Assembly (NCBI GenBank): GCA_020635395.1
Contig: JACJZV010000001.1
Coordinates: forward strand, 434,001 to 498,000
Direction: 5' to 3'
DNA length: 64,000 nucleotides
From: Flavobacteriales bacterium
GTDB lineage: Bacteria; Bacteroidota; Bacteroidia; NS11-12g; UBA9320
Shown here: positions 52,923 through 60,309 of the stretch, piece by piece
Layout: each line of letters starts with the position of its first letter
Position numbering within the stretch: position 1 is the stretch's first letter
Program-made: the position numbers and the translations under genes
The notes under the pieces: model-generated
Database searches by the model: none
The model's input: only the letters and a program-made list of their open reading frames with translations
Told to the model about the DNA's origin: nothing

Positions 52923-53613
52923 AATACAAAAGGCCTTTGAATTGAAGCAATGGCCGGAGATAAAAAGTTCGGATAGCTGGAATATTTTTAAAGTGATGGC
53001 CGAATTTGTAGAAGGCTACGACACATTGGCAAGAATAGGGCCATGCGTATCCATTTTTGGTTCGGCACGCACCAATCCTGGTACAAAATACTACGAAATG
53101 GCTGCCGATATTGGCCAAAAACTTGCCGCTGTTGGGTTGGGCGTTATCACGGGTGGTGGCCCCGGTATAATGGAAGCCGGAAACTTGGGAGCCAGTAAAG
53201 AAAAAGGGGCATCCGTTGGGTTAAACATCGAGTTGCCGTTCGAGCAAACCTCCAATCCCTACATCGATAGAGATAAATTGATAAACTTTAATTTCTTTTT
53301 TGTAAGGAAAGTGATGTTTATGAAATACTCACAAGGGTTTATTGTTTTGCCTGGTGGCTTTGGCACGTTGGATGAATTATTTGAGGCCCTTACCTTAGTG
53401 CAAACTCAAAAAACAGCCAAATTTCCAATTATATTGGTGGGTACTGACTTTTGGAGTGGCATGATAGACTGGATTAAAAAAGTAATGTTGGAAAAAGAAA
53501 GCAACATTAGTCCTGAAGATATGTACCTATTTAAGGTGGTAGATACTGCCGATGAGGCGGTAAACGAAATTCTTGAATTTTACAGCAAATACAGTATGAG
53601 TCTGAATTTTTAA
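52906..53613 (+). CDS. LOG-family (TIGR00730) protein
   Basis: A 235-residue Rossmann-fold protein of the LOG/lysine-decarboxylase-like group. Motifs are GGGPGIMEAGNLGA and LPGGFGTLDELFE (the PGGxGTxxE signature), with FGSAR at the start of the fold. Plant LOG enzymes release cytokinin bases from their nucleotides; bacterial members hydrolyse AMP and similar nucleotides, with roles still unclear. It overlaps the symporter gene and is the last gene before the second ATPase cassette. Confidence 0.9.
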   Translation: MKLEDRIQKAFELKQWPEIKSSDSWNIFKVMAEFVEGYDTLARIGPCVSIFGSARTNPGTKYYEMAADIGQKLAAVGLGVITGGGPGIMEAGNLGASKEKGASVGLNIELPFEQTSNPYIDRDKLINFNFFFVRKVMFMKYSQGFIVLPGGFGTLDELFEALTLVQTQKTAKFPIILVGTDFWSGMIDWIKKVMLEKESNISPEDMYLFKVVDTADEAVNEILEFYSKYSMSLNF

Positions 53614-53615
53614 TT

Positions 53616-53652
53616 TTATGTAAATATGCATTTGTTTTGCAGATTTGCATAA
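53616..53652. repeat. 37-bp inverted repeat, copy 1 (imperfect)
   Basis: Two 15-nt arms, TTATGTAAATATGCA and TGCAGATTTGCATAA (13 of 15 complementary), around a 7-nt spacer TTTGTTT. Confidence 0.8.
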
Positions 53653-53677
53653 ATTTTTATTCAATAAAATCAAATAT

Positions 53678-53714
53678 TTATGTAAATCTGCATTTTGGTT
53701 GCAGATTTACATAA
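53678..53714. repeat. 37-bp inverted repeat, copy 2 (perfect)
   Basis: Perfect 15-nt arms, TTATGTAAATCTGCA and TGCAGATTTACATAA, around TTTTGGT. It starts 62 bp after copy 1 (about six helical turns) and covers the -33 region of the ATPase promoter, so it is a likely operator. Confidence 0.85.
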
Positions 53715-53729
53715 ATAATAATACCTTTG
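53699..53729 (+). promoter_or_regulatory. Promoter of the 53734 ATPase gene
   Basis: TTG (53699-53701), 20 bp, TACCTTTG (53722-53729), with the ATG 4 nt downstream (nearly leaderless). The TTG lies within the 37-bp inverted repeat. Confidence 0.65.
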
Positions 53730-53733
53730 TGTT

Positions 53734-54903
53734 ATGTATGTAGGCAGAGAACTCATCGGACACATGAGGTATATCATTTCTAAATTTCCGGCAATGTCGG
53801 TAATGGGGCCTCGGCAATCAGGCAAGTCTTCTTTAATAAAAAATGAATTTTCAGATTTTGCCTATTTTAATTTGGAAGATATTCAACTGCGTGAGCTGGT
53901 AGCCTCAGACATAAAGGGTTTTTTGGCAAATAATGGGCAAAAAATTGCCATTGACGAAGCTCAAAATCTACCTGAATTGTTTTCGTATGTACAGTTGGCT
54001 GTGGACAACGACCCTGATAAACGCATCATTTTATCCGGTTCACAAAGTTTTTTGTTACACGAAAAGATTGCTCAAAGTTTGGCCGGAAGAATTGGCATAA
54101 CAAGGCTTTTACCATTTTCGGTAAAAGAACTTAAAGCCGGAAGATTTGAAACAAGCGATTTGGCACAACTAATTTTTACCGGAGGGTATCCAAGAATTTA
54201 CGATCAAAACATCAACCCGATTCATTTTTATCCAAATTATATTCAAACGTATGTTGAGCGTGATTTGCGAACATTGAGCAACATCGGAGATTTAACGTTG
54301 TTTGATGCTTTTGTGCGATTATGTGCAGGAAGAGTGGGTCAAATAATCAATTACTCCTCCATGGCCAATGATTTAGGAGTGAGTCTAAATACTATCAAAA
54401 ATTGGATTTCGATTCTAAAAACTTCTTTTATAGCCTTTGAGTTGAAGCCTTATTATCGAAATTTTAGCAAACGAACGGTCAAGTCGGGTAAGTTGTACTT
54501 TTACGATACCGGCTTAGTTTGTTCGCTGCTTGGCATGACAGACAAGAGCCAATATCAAACACATTTTTTAAAGGGTGGCCTGTTTGAAAACTTCGTGATT
54601 GTGGAGGTTTTAAAGCATTTCTACAATCAAGTCAAAGAACCGAAACTTTATTTTTGGCAAGATAGCAACAAAAACGAGGTAGATTGCATTGTAGAAGTTG
54701 ACGGAAATACCTTTTCATTTGAAATTAAAGCGGGGGCTACGTGGAACAAAGACTTTGCTAAATACCTGATAAAATGGAATGATTTGACGGGTTTTGATGC
54801 GGCAAAATCGGCGGTAGTATATGGTGGCAGCGAAGAAATTGTTATTTCCGGAGTTCGATTTTTGCCGTGGTTTAATTTTTTGAAGCAGTTTGAAATTTCA
54901 TAA
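53734..54903 (+). CDS. AAA ATPase with winged-helix and DUF4143 nuclease-like domain
   Basis: A 389-residue protein of the AAA_14/DUF4143 family. Walker A is GPRQSGKSS (25-33), Walker B is IAIDEAQ (71-77) and a sensor SGSQ lies at 101-104. A winged-helix-like region (about 200-240, YSSMANDLGVSLNTIKNWIS) is followed by the DUF4143 domain with a PD-(D/E)xK-like core: E285 (LFENFVIVE), D317 (NEVDCIV) and E330-x-K332 (FEIKAG). It has the same layout as the 6016 protein but with an intact nuclease-like core and little close sequence similarity. Function of the family is unsettled. It is followed after 19 bp by an ORF6N gene. Confidence 0.88.
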   Translation: MYVGRELIGHMRYIISKFPAMSVMGPRQSGKSSLIKNEFSDFAYFNLEDIQLRELVASDIKGFLANNGQKIAIDEAQNLPELFSYVQLAVDNDPDKRIILSGSQSFLLHEKIAQSLAGRIGITRLLPFSVKELKAGRFETSDLAQLIFTGGYPRIYDQNINPIHFYPNYIQTYVERDLRTLSNIGDLTLFDAFVRLCAGRVGQIINYSSMANDLGVSLNTIKNWISILKTSFIAFELKPYYRNFSKRTVKSGKLYFYDTGLVCSLLGMTDKSQYQTHFLKGGLFENFVIVEVLKHFYNQVKEPKLYFWQDSNKNEVDCIVEVDGNTFSFEIKAGATWNKDFAKYLIKWNDLTGFDAAKSAVVYGGSEEIVISGVRFLPWFNFLKQFEIS

Positions 54904-54922
54904 AATGAAAGAATAAATAGTC

Positions 54923-55429
54923 ATGAAAATAGAATTAGTAAAAGATAGAATTGTTGAAATTCGAGGTCAAAAGGTTATGCTTGATTTTGACTGGGCCGAG
55001 CTTTATGAGGTAGAAACTAGGGTCCTTAATCAGGCAGTTAAACGAAATATAGAACGTTTCCCAAATGATTTTATGTTTCAATTGAGCGAAACAGAATGGG
55101 AAAGTATGTCGTCACAATTTGTGATGACATACCCCAATAAGCGACCTAAATCTGCCAAACCCTTCGCATTTACAGAGCAAGGTGTAGCAATGTTATCAGG
55201 TGTTTTGCGAAGTAAAAAGGCGATAGAGGTTAATATCTCTATAATGCGAGCATTCGTCCTTATTCGTCAATTTGCACTTTCTCATAAAGAACTCACAGAC
55301 AAGTTGAAAGAGATTGAAAATAAATATGACAAGCAGTTTAAGGATGTATATGAAGCGTTAAATTATCTCATTGATAAAGAGAAACGACAAGAAAAATATA
55401 ACAATCGAAAAAGGATAGGATTTAAATAA
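54923..55429 (+). CDS. ORF6N-domain protein
   Basis: A 168-residue protein with an N-terminal ORF6N DNA-binding domain (about 6-95): IVEIRGQKVMLDFDWAELY, VETRVLNQAVKRNIERFPND and KPFAFTEQGVAMLSGVL. The tail is a charged coiled coil. ORF6N proteins are common in phages and as accessory genes in Bacteroidota chromosomes. The stop codon is immediately followed by the mnmE ATG with no gap. It probably belongs to the same cassette as the upstream ATPase. Confidence 0.88.
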   Translation: MKIELVKDRIVEIRGQKVMLDFDWAELYEVETRVLNQAVKRNIERFPNDFMFQLSETEWESMSSQFVMTYPNKRPKSAKPFAFTEQGVAMLSGVLRSKKAIEVNISIMRAFVLIRQFALSHKELTDKLKEIENKYDKQFKDVYEALNYLIDKEKRQEKYNNRKRIGFK

Positions 55430-56779
55430 ATGCAAAAACTTCAAGATACCATTGTTGCACCTTCTACACCTGCCGGGGTTTCGGCCATTGCCGTGGTGCG
55501 AATGTCGGGTGCGGAGGCCTTACAAATTATTTCTAAATGCTTTTCCAAAAATCTCGAAAAGGTGGACGGATATACCTTGCATTACGGATTTATTCAGGAC
55601 GAAAACACTCGAATAGACGAAGTATTGGTCAGCGTTTTTAGAACGCCACATAGTTATACAGGCGAAAATTCGGTGGAGATTTCCAGTCATGGCTCTCCGT
55701 ATATTGTTAAACGAATCATGGAAGTTTTACTAAAATGTGGAGCTAGAATGGCCGATCCGGGCGAGTTTACGCTTCGTGCGTTTCTTAATAAAAAGTTGGA
55801 TTTGGCACAAGCCGAGGCCGTGGCCGACATGATTCACAGCAATAGCGAGGCAGGTTTGCAAATGGCTATCAGCCAAATGCGGGGTGGCTTTAGCAATGAT
55901 ATTTCGGCATTGCGGCAAGAGTTGATTGATTTTGCTGCACTTATTGAGCTGGAAAATGATTTTGGAGAAGAAGACGTAGAACTTGCAAATAGGCCACAGT
56001 TAGAACAATTGGTTGAAAAACTCTTGGTTCAAATAGAAAAGCTTAAAGCCTCTTTTGCCGCAGGAAATGTGCTTAAAAATGGCATTTCTACCGTGATTGC
56101 GGGCAAACCCAATGCCGGAAAATCAACCTTGCTCAATGCATTGCTCAATGAAGAAAGAGCCATTGTGAGCGACATTGCAGGCACCACACGCGACACCATT
56201 GAAGAAGTATTTACCTTAAACGGCGTCCAGTTCAGATTGATAGACACCGCCGGATTGCGGGAAAGCGATGACACCATTGAACAAATTGGGGTGGGAAAGG
56301 CCAAACAGCAGATGGAAAAGGCGGAATTGCTAATTTATCTGCACGCCCCTTCTTCGCAGCAGACAGTGGCAGAAGTGATAAGCGAATGGAACAGGCTACC
56401 CCAAGTCAAACACAAGTTGCTTGTATTAAATAAAATAGATGCTACCCATATTGACAAAAGCGATTGGCCGACCGAAACCCTATTTATTTCCGCCAAAACA
56501 GGAAACATTGAATCCTTAACCCAAAAACTGACAGAAATTGCGGCCAACTACCAATTTGGCAACGAAACCATTGTAAACAATGTACGTCATGCCGAGGCAC
56601 TGGGCAATAGTGCCACAGCTTTGCAAGCCGTTTTAGATGGTTTAAACACCGGCATCAGCAGTGATTTAGTGGCTTTAGACATAAGAAACGCCCTATACCA
56701 TCTCGGCTTGATTACAGGCGAAGTGACAAACGAAGATGTGTTAGATTCGATTTTTTCGAGGTTTTGTATCGGGAAGTAA
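55430..56779 (+). CDS. mnmE: tRNA modification GTPase MnmE
   Basis: MnmE works with MnmG to install the carboxymethylaminomethyl group on the wobble uridine of some tRNAs. The 449 residues include the N-terminal formyl-THF-binding domain (PSTPAGVSAIAVVRMSG), the G domain (GKPNAGKSTLLNALL, DTAGLRE and NKID) and the universal C-terminus ending CIGK. The gene is intact: the element on its right has kept or regenerated the normal end. No promoter room exists upstream of its ATG, so it is expressed from the cassette or from farther left. Confidence 0.96.
   Translation: MQKLQDTIVAPSTPAGVSAIAVVRMSGAEALQIISKCFSKNLEKVDGYTLHYGFIQDENTRIDEVLVSVFRTPHSYTGENSVEISSHGSPYIVKRIMEVLLKCGARMADPGEFTLRAFLNKKLDLAQAEAVADMIHSNSEAGLQMAISQMRGGFSNDISALRQELIDFAALIELENDFGEEDVELANRPQLEQLVEKLLVQIEKLKASFAAGNVLKNGISTVIAGKPNAGKSTLLNALLNEERAIVSDIAGTTRDTIEEVFTLNGVQFRLIDTAGLRESDDTIEQIGVGKAKQQMEKAELLIYLHAPSSQQTVAEVISEWNRLPQVKHKLLVLNKIDATHIDKSDWPTETLFISAKTGNIESLTQKLTEIAANYQFGNETIVNNVRHAEALGNSATALQAVLDGLNTGISSDLVALDIRNALYHLGLITGEVTNEDVLDSIFSRFCIGK
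56762..56779 (+). other. Probable attL core at the 3' end of mnmE
   Basis: The last 18 nt of mnmE, TTTTGTATCGGGAAGTAA, encode FCIGK-stop. SGI1 and relatives in Proteobacteria insert into the corresponding end of mnmE/trmE, and the motif here is nearly the same. The matching attR lies outside the window, so the exact core is unproven. Confidence 0.5.
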
Positions 56780-56846
56780 TAATATTTCTTTTGTTTGCCA
56801 ACCCCTTGTTTTTATTGACTTTATAGCATTTTAACTTCTATTATTT

Positions 56847-56994
56847 GTTGCCAAATAGCTCTTATTTGCGTATATTTGTTGCCTAACTGTTGCCAAGGCA
56901 ACACGTTTGTTGCCCAAACTCTATTCCTTATTGAGGTTGGCGAAATGATGCACCAACAAGCACCATTCAGCAACAACGAGCAACATATAGCAAC
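56847..56994. repeat. GTTGC-motif cluster between mnmE and the element's first gene
   Basis: GTTGCC occurs at 56847, 56878, 56889 and 56909, the third paired with GGCAAC at 56897 (a 14-bp palindrome). GCAAC occurs at 56970, 56980 and 56990, spaced exactly 10 bp. These are good candidates for integrase arm sites or excisionase/regulator sites. Confidence 0.7.
56871..56878 (+). promoter_or_regulatory. -7 box for the element's first operon
   Basis: TATATTTG, a perfect TAnnTTTG, overlapping one GTTGCC site, which suggests self-regulation. Confidence 0.5.
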
Positions 56995-56996
56995 TA

Positions 56997-57392
56997 ATGA
57001 GCAGTAATATTAAAATACCAAAGTTTTGTCAGTTTTGTGGACAGGCATTTGTTGCCCAGACTACAACAACAAGGTATTGCTCTAAAACTTGTAACAGCAG
57101 ACACTACAAGCAGAAGAAGCGAGAAGAGAAAGTTCAAGCGGCTTTACAGCAAGAAATGAACACACCTTCTCAAATGGAACAGATGCAAACTTTGCAAACT
57201 CTTCCAATTAAAGTTGGTAACCACGTAAATCTAAGAGAGAAAGAATTTCTAAGTGTACAGGAAGCTGCCGATTTAGTTGGTGCAAGTAGGTGGACGATAC
57301 AACGTATGATAAAGCGTGAGCAAATCAAAGTTGGTAAGTTAGGCAGACGTACAATTATCCCAAGAACAGAAATAGATAACCTCTTTAAATAA
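56997..57392 (+). CDS. Zinc-finger and helix-turn-helix (excisionase-like) protein
   Basis: A 131-residue protein. The N-terminus has a small zinc-finger-like set, FCQFCGQAF and RYCSKTCNSRHYKQKKRE (CxxC and CxxxC). The C-terminus is a MerR/excisionase-type HTH (FLSVQEAADLVGASRWTIQR, then KVGKLGRRTIIPRTEIDNL). It is likely a DNA-directionality or regulatory factor acting on the GTTGC cluster. It lies 7 bp before the integrase. Confidence 0.85.
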   Translation: MSSNIKIPKFCQFCGQAFVAQTTTTRYCSKTCNSRHYKQKKREEKVQAALQQEMNTPSQMEQMQTLQTLPIKVGNHVNLREKEFLSVQEAADLVGASRWTIQRMIKREQIKVGKLGRRTIIPRTEIDNLFK

Positions 57393-57399
57393 CGGCATT

Positions 57400-58506
57400 A
57401 TGAAAGTAACACTTAGAAAAAGAAAGAAAGGAAACAAGATAACTTTATACCTGGACTATTATGACAAAGGCAAAAGAGAGTATGAACATTTAGGTTTATA
57501 TCTCACACCTGACCCAGAGAAAGGAAGTTTAACAAAAGCTCAAAGAGACGAGAACAAGAAAATTTTAGCACTTGCTGAAAGTATTCGTTCTAAGCGACAC
57601 CTTGAGGTTCAAAATAACATATATGGTTTTAGGGATAAGGAAAAATTAAAAGGTAGCTTTCTAACTTACTTCAGTAACCTTACTGAAAAGAAAAGAGCCA
57701 GTAACGGTAATTATGGTAATTGGGATAGTGTAAGAAAGCATTTGAAAAAATACTGCCCTAAGGACGTTTCTTTTGAGAGGTTAGATAAGAAGTGGGTACA
57801 AGGTTTTAGGGATTACTTAGACACAGAGGCAACAACTAAAACAGGAAGTGGAATTTCACTCAATACAAAGTATTCCTACTTCAATAAATTACGTGCAGCA
57901 CTAAAACAGGCCGTAAAAGATGGTGTGATGAAATTTAATCCTTCCGAACAAGTAGAACCATTTCCACAAGACGAGCCTCAGAGAGAGTTCTTAACCTTAG
58001 ACGAACTCAAAACACTTTCCAAATCACATTGCAAGAATGATAATTTAAGACGTATGTTCTTATTCTCTTGCCTTACAGGTTTAAGATGGTCTGATATTGA
58101 AAAATTGAAATGGTCTGAGATACAGCACTCGAAAGAACTTGGTTACTACATACGTTTTAGACAAGCTAAAACTAATGGTATAGAGACACAACCCATTTCT
58201 GATGAAGCAAGAGCCTTACTTGGTGAGGAAGGTAAACAGGATAAAAAAGTCTTTACAGGCTTTAGTTATGGCAATTGGAATAAGACACTTTTAAAAGATT
58301 GGTTGATGGAAGCTGGCATAACAAAGAAGATTACATTCCATTGTGCTCGTCATACTTACGCTACGCTTCAGTTGACGTTAGGCACTGATATTTATACGGT
58401 CAGTAAATTACTTGGTCATAGACATTTGAAGACTACAGAAATCTATGCTAAAGTGATTAACGAGAAGAAGGTAGAAGCAGCTCACAAAATAAATATCGGA
58501 TTATAA
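57400..58506 (+). CDS. Tyrosine integrase
   Basis: A 368-residue site-specific recombinase of the Bacteroidota type. An arm-binding domain (about 1-70, KITLYLDYYDKGKREYEHLG) is followed by a SAM-like core-binding domain (about 80-180) and the catalytic domain with R229 (TGLRWSD), H314-x-x-R317 (HCARHTYATL), H340 (LLGHRHLKTT) and nucleophile Y349 (EIYAKV). It should integrate and excise the element at the mnmE end. Its stop overlaps the next start by 1 nt. Confidence 0.95.
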   Translation: MKVTLRKRKKGNKITLYLDYYDKGKREYEHLGLYLTPDPEKGSLTKAQRDENKKILALAESIRSKRHLEVQNNIYGFRDKEKLKGSFLTYFSNLTEKKRASNGNYGNWDSVRKHLKKYCPKDVSFERLDKKWVQGFRDYLDTEATTKTGSGISLNTKYSYFNKLRAALKQAVKDGVMKFNPSEQVEPFPQDEPQREFLTLDELKTLSKSHCKNDNLRRMFLFSCLTGLRWSDIEKLKWSEIQHSKELGYYIRFRQAKTNGIETQPISDEARALLGEEGKQDKKVFTGFSYGNWNKTLLKDWLMEAGITKKITFHCARHTYATLQLTLGTDIYTVSKLLGHRHLKTTEIYAKVINEKKVEAAHKINIGL

Positions 58507-59579
58507 TGGAATTAACTATATACAAGAACGTGCTATATGGCACATTAAAACCTTGGTTAATTCCAAGTGATGCTGAGAAGTTTTATCGTCAGAATATGAC
58601 ACCGAAATTTCAGAAACCGTCTGAAAGTATTTCAGACTATTACCGAGCATTAAAAGAGCTACATTCAGATAAAAAGACATTATTTACTGATGATGGTTTA
58701 GATATTTATAAATCATTGCCCAAGTCAGAAAAAGCCTATTCTATCTTATCACCATTGGTTGATTTACCCCTACCAACACCAGTAAATTCAGTTCAAAAAT
58801 TCTACCATTACTTATTGGTTAATGAAACGACCAGATTAACAGATAGGATTTACAACAGCTTTGTCAATTCTGATGATGAACTACTACAAAAAGACATTGT
58901 ACTAAATGCTGTTAGATCTACAAAAGACTTGCTTTTAAAGATTGGCTCAGATAGAGAAGCATTTCCTAATGACGACTTAACAACATTTGTTTTAGAAACC
59001 TTATCAAATTGCATAGTAAGGTTATTAAAGGAAACTGAATTTTTATATCCTTCATTTCTTAATAGTATTCCGACTGATAAGACAGAAGCATTTGCTGAAC
59101 TTCTGCAAGCAGAAGTACCAGCTTATGATATTGACAAAACTACACCGCTATTTACTACTGTTATGGGTACTCTAATAGGTGCAGATAGCTACAACTTACA
59201 GAGTGATGACAGGTTTGCTTTCGGATATAACCAAAGAAATACAGACAGTCTAAAAACTGTTTTATATGCCTTACAGCGTGAGATAGAATTAGTTAATGAA
59301 AATGAAAATACTGTTGATGACTTATTAGCAATCCTTACAAGTAAGGATTTGCAATTAGGGGCTAAGCCAGTTAATCTATTTTGTGAGACTACTCAATTCA
59401 GCTACATAGTAGCTAAAATGGAGTTGCATTTTACTAATTTCAACCCAACTTCAATTGAAAAATCAAAGCTCTTTATATCCAAAAAAGGAAACCATATTAA
59501 GAGGAATAATCTATACAAGAACAAAAGCCAAAACTGTAAAAAACAGCAACAAATAGACACTATACTAAAGGGGCTGTAA
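58506..59579 (+). CDS. Unknown protein coupled to the integrase
   Basis: A 357-residue helical protein without signal peptide or membrane segments. Three parts can be seen: an N-terminal stretch (to about 100), a helical core, and a C-terminal region where FCETTQFSYIVAKMELHF and SIEKSKLFISKKGNHIKRNN look vaguely like the end of RteC-like proteins from Bacteroides elements, a weak resemblance. Translation is coupled to the integrase (TAATG), so it probably helps recombination or its regulation. I do not recognise it. Confidence 0.65.
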   Translation: MELTIYKNVLYGTLKPWLIPSDAEKFYRQNMTPKFQKPSESISDYYRALKELHSDKKTLFTDDGLDIYKSLPKSEKAYSILSPLVDLPLPTPVNSVQKFYHYLLVNETTRLTDRIYNSFVNSDDELLQKDIVLNAVRSTKDLLLKIGSDREAFPNDDLTTFVLETLSNCIVRLLKETEFLYPSFLNSIPTDKTEAFAELLQAEVPAYDIDKTTPLFTTVMGTLIGADSYNLQSDDRFAFGYNQRNTDSLKTVLYALQREIELVNENENTVDDLLAILTSKDLQLGAKPVNLFCETTQFSYIVAKMELHFTNFNPTSIEKSKLFISKKGNHIKRNNLYKNKSQNCKKQQQIDTILKGL

Positions 59580-59587
59580 ATAAAAAC

Positions 59588-59698
59588 AGTAAGATGAGTA
59601 AGATATAGTAGTAAGACGTTACCGTCTTACTGATTACCAGAGTGTTACGATAGAAGTTTGTCGAGTAATTATTTGATAAACATTTAAAAATCGTAACA
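59588..59698. repeat. Direct and inverted repeats upstream of the HTH pair
   Basis: AGTAAGA occurs at 59588, 59597 and 59610. The last is the left arm of AGTAAGACG-TTAC-CGTCTTACT (59610-59631), a perfect 9-bp hairpin without a T-run. Farther on, TGTTACGAT (59643) and ATCGTAACA (59690) form widely spaced perfect 9-nt arms. Confidence 0.7.
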
Positions 59699-59700
59699 TT

Positions 59701-60003
59701 ATGAGTAACGAAAATTTAATCTTAGAAAGGCTCTCACAGATAGAGCAAAAAATTGATGAACAAGCATTGCTAAAAAAAGAAGTTCTCAACTTCAATGATG
59801 CCTGTAAGTATTTAGATATAAGTGCTTCTCACTTATATAAACTCACTTCTCAAAAATTAGTGCCACACTTCTGCCCACAGGGTAAGAAGTTGTACTTCAA
59901 TCGTGCTGAACTGGATGAGTGGTTACAACGTAATCGCCAAAGCTCTACTGATGAGATTGAGCAAGAAGCTGCAAACTATGTCATTAACAACAAAAGGAAA
60001 TAG
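59701..60003 (+). CDS. Helix-turn-helix (HTH_17) protein 1
   Basis: A 100-residue protein with a short coiled lead (ERLSQIEQKIDEQALLKKEV) and a MerR/excisionase-type HTH (NFNDACKYLDISASHLYKLT, then KKLYFNRAELDEWLQ). Proteins of this kind act as excisionases or regulators in Bacteroidota elements. It lies 2 bp before the second HTH gene, and the inverted repeats just upstream are candidate binding sites. Confidence 0.88.
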   Translation: MSNENLILERLSQIEQKIDEQALLKKEVLNFNDACKYLDISASHLYKLTSQKLVPHFCPQGKKLYFNRAELDEWLQRNRQSSTDEIEQEAANYVINNKRK

Positions 60004-60005
60004 TT

Positions 60006-60284
60006 ATGGGCTTTTACAATCCTTTAGACGAGAAATTGGAACAGATTGAAGACCGCTTAGATGATATGCTTCTAATGCTTAAAGACAAGCAAAGAACTAA
60101 TCCAGAGCAAGTCTTTTTCGACAACCAAGAGTTCCTGCAAATTATGAATATCTCAAAGCGTACCGCCCAATATTGGCGAGATAGCGGACAGATTGGATAT
60201 TGCCAAATCGGTCATAAAATCTATTACCGCTTATCAGATATTCTCGCTTTGCTCGATAAGAATTTCAAAACACCAGTTCAATAA
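60006..60284 (+). CDS. Helix-turn-helix (HTH_17) protein 2
   Basis: A 92-residue protein with a coiled lead (DEKLEQIEDRLDDMLLMLKD) and an HTH of the same family as its neighbour (DNQEFLQIMNISKRTAQYWR, then HKIYYRLSDILALLD). Pairs of such proteins ahead of a DUF3987 gene recur in elements of this phylum. The two are probably paralogues with different sites. Confidence 0.87.
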   Translation: MGFYNPLDEKLEQIEDRLDDMLLMLKDKQRTNPEQVFFDNQEFLQIMNISKRTAQYWRDSGQIGYCQIGHKIYYRLSDILALLDKNFKTPVQ

Positions 60285-60309
60285 TGCACAACTTCAAAAA
60301 TTTAATATA

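Noticed and set aside
53734..55429. ATPase and ORF6N pair as a toxin-antitoxin system
   Set aside because: Neither protein resembles a known toxin or antitoxin; the pairing alone is not enough.
59610..59631. Perfect hairpin as a terminator of the integrase operon
   Set aside because: No T-run follows on either strand.
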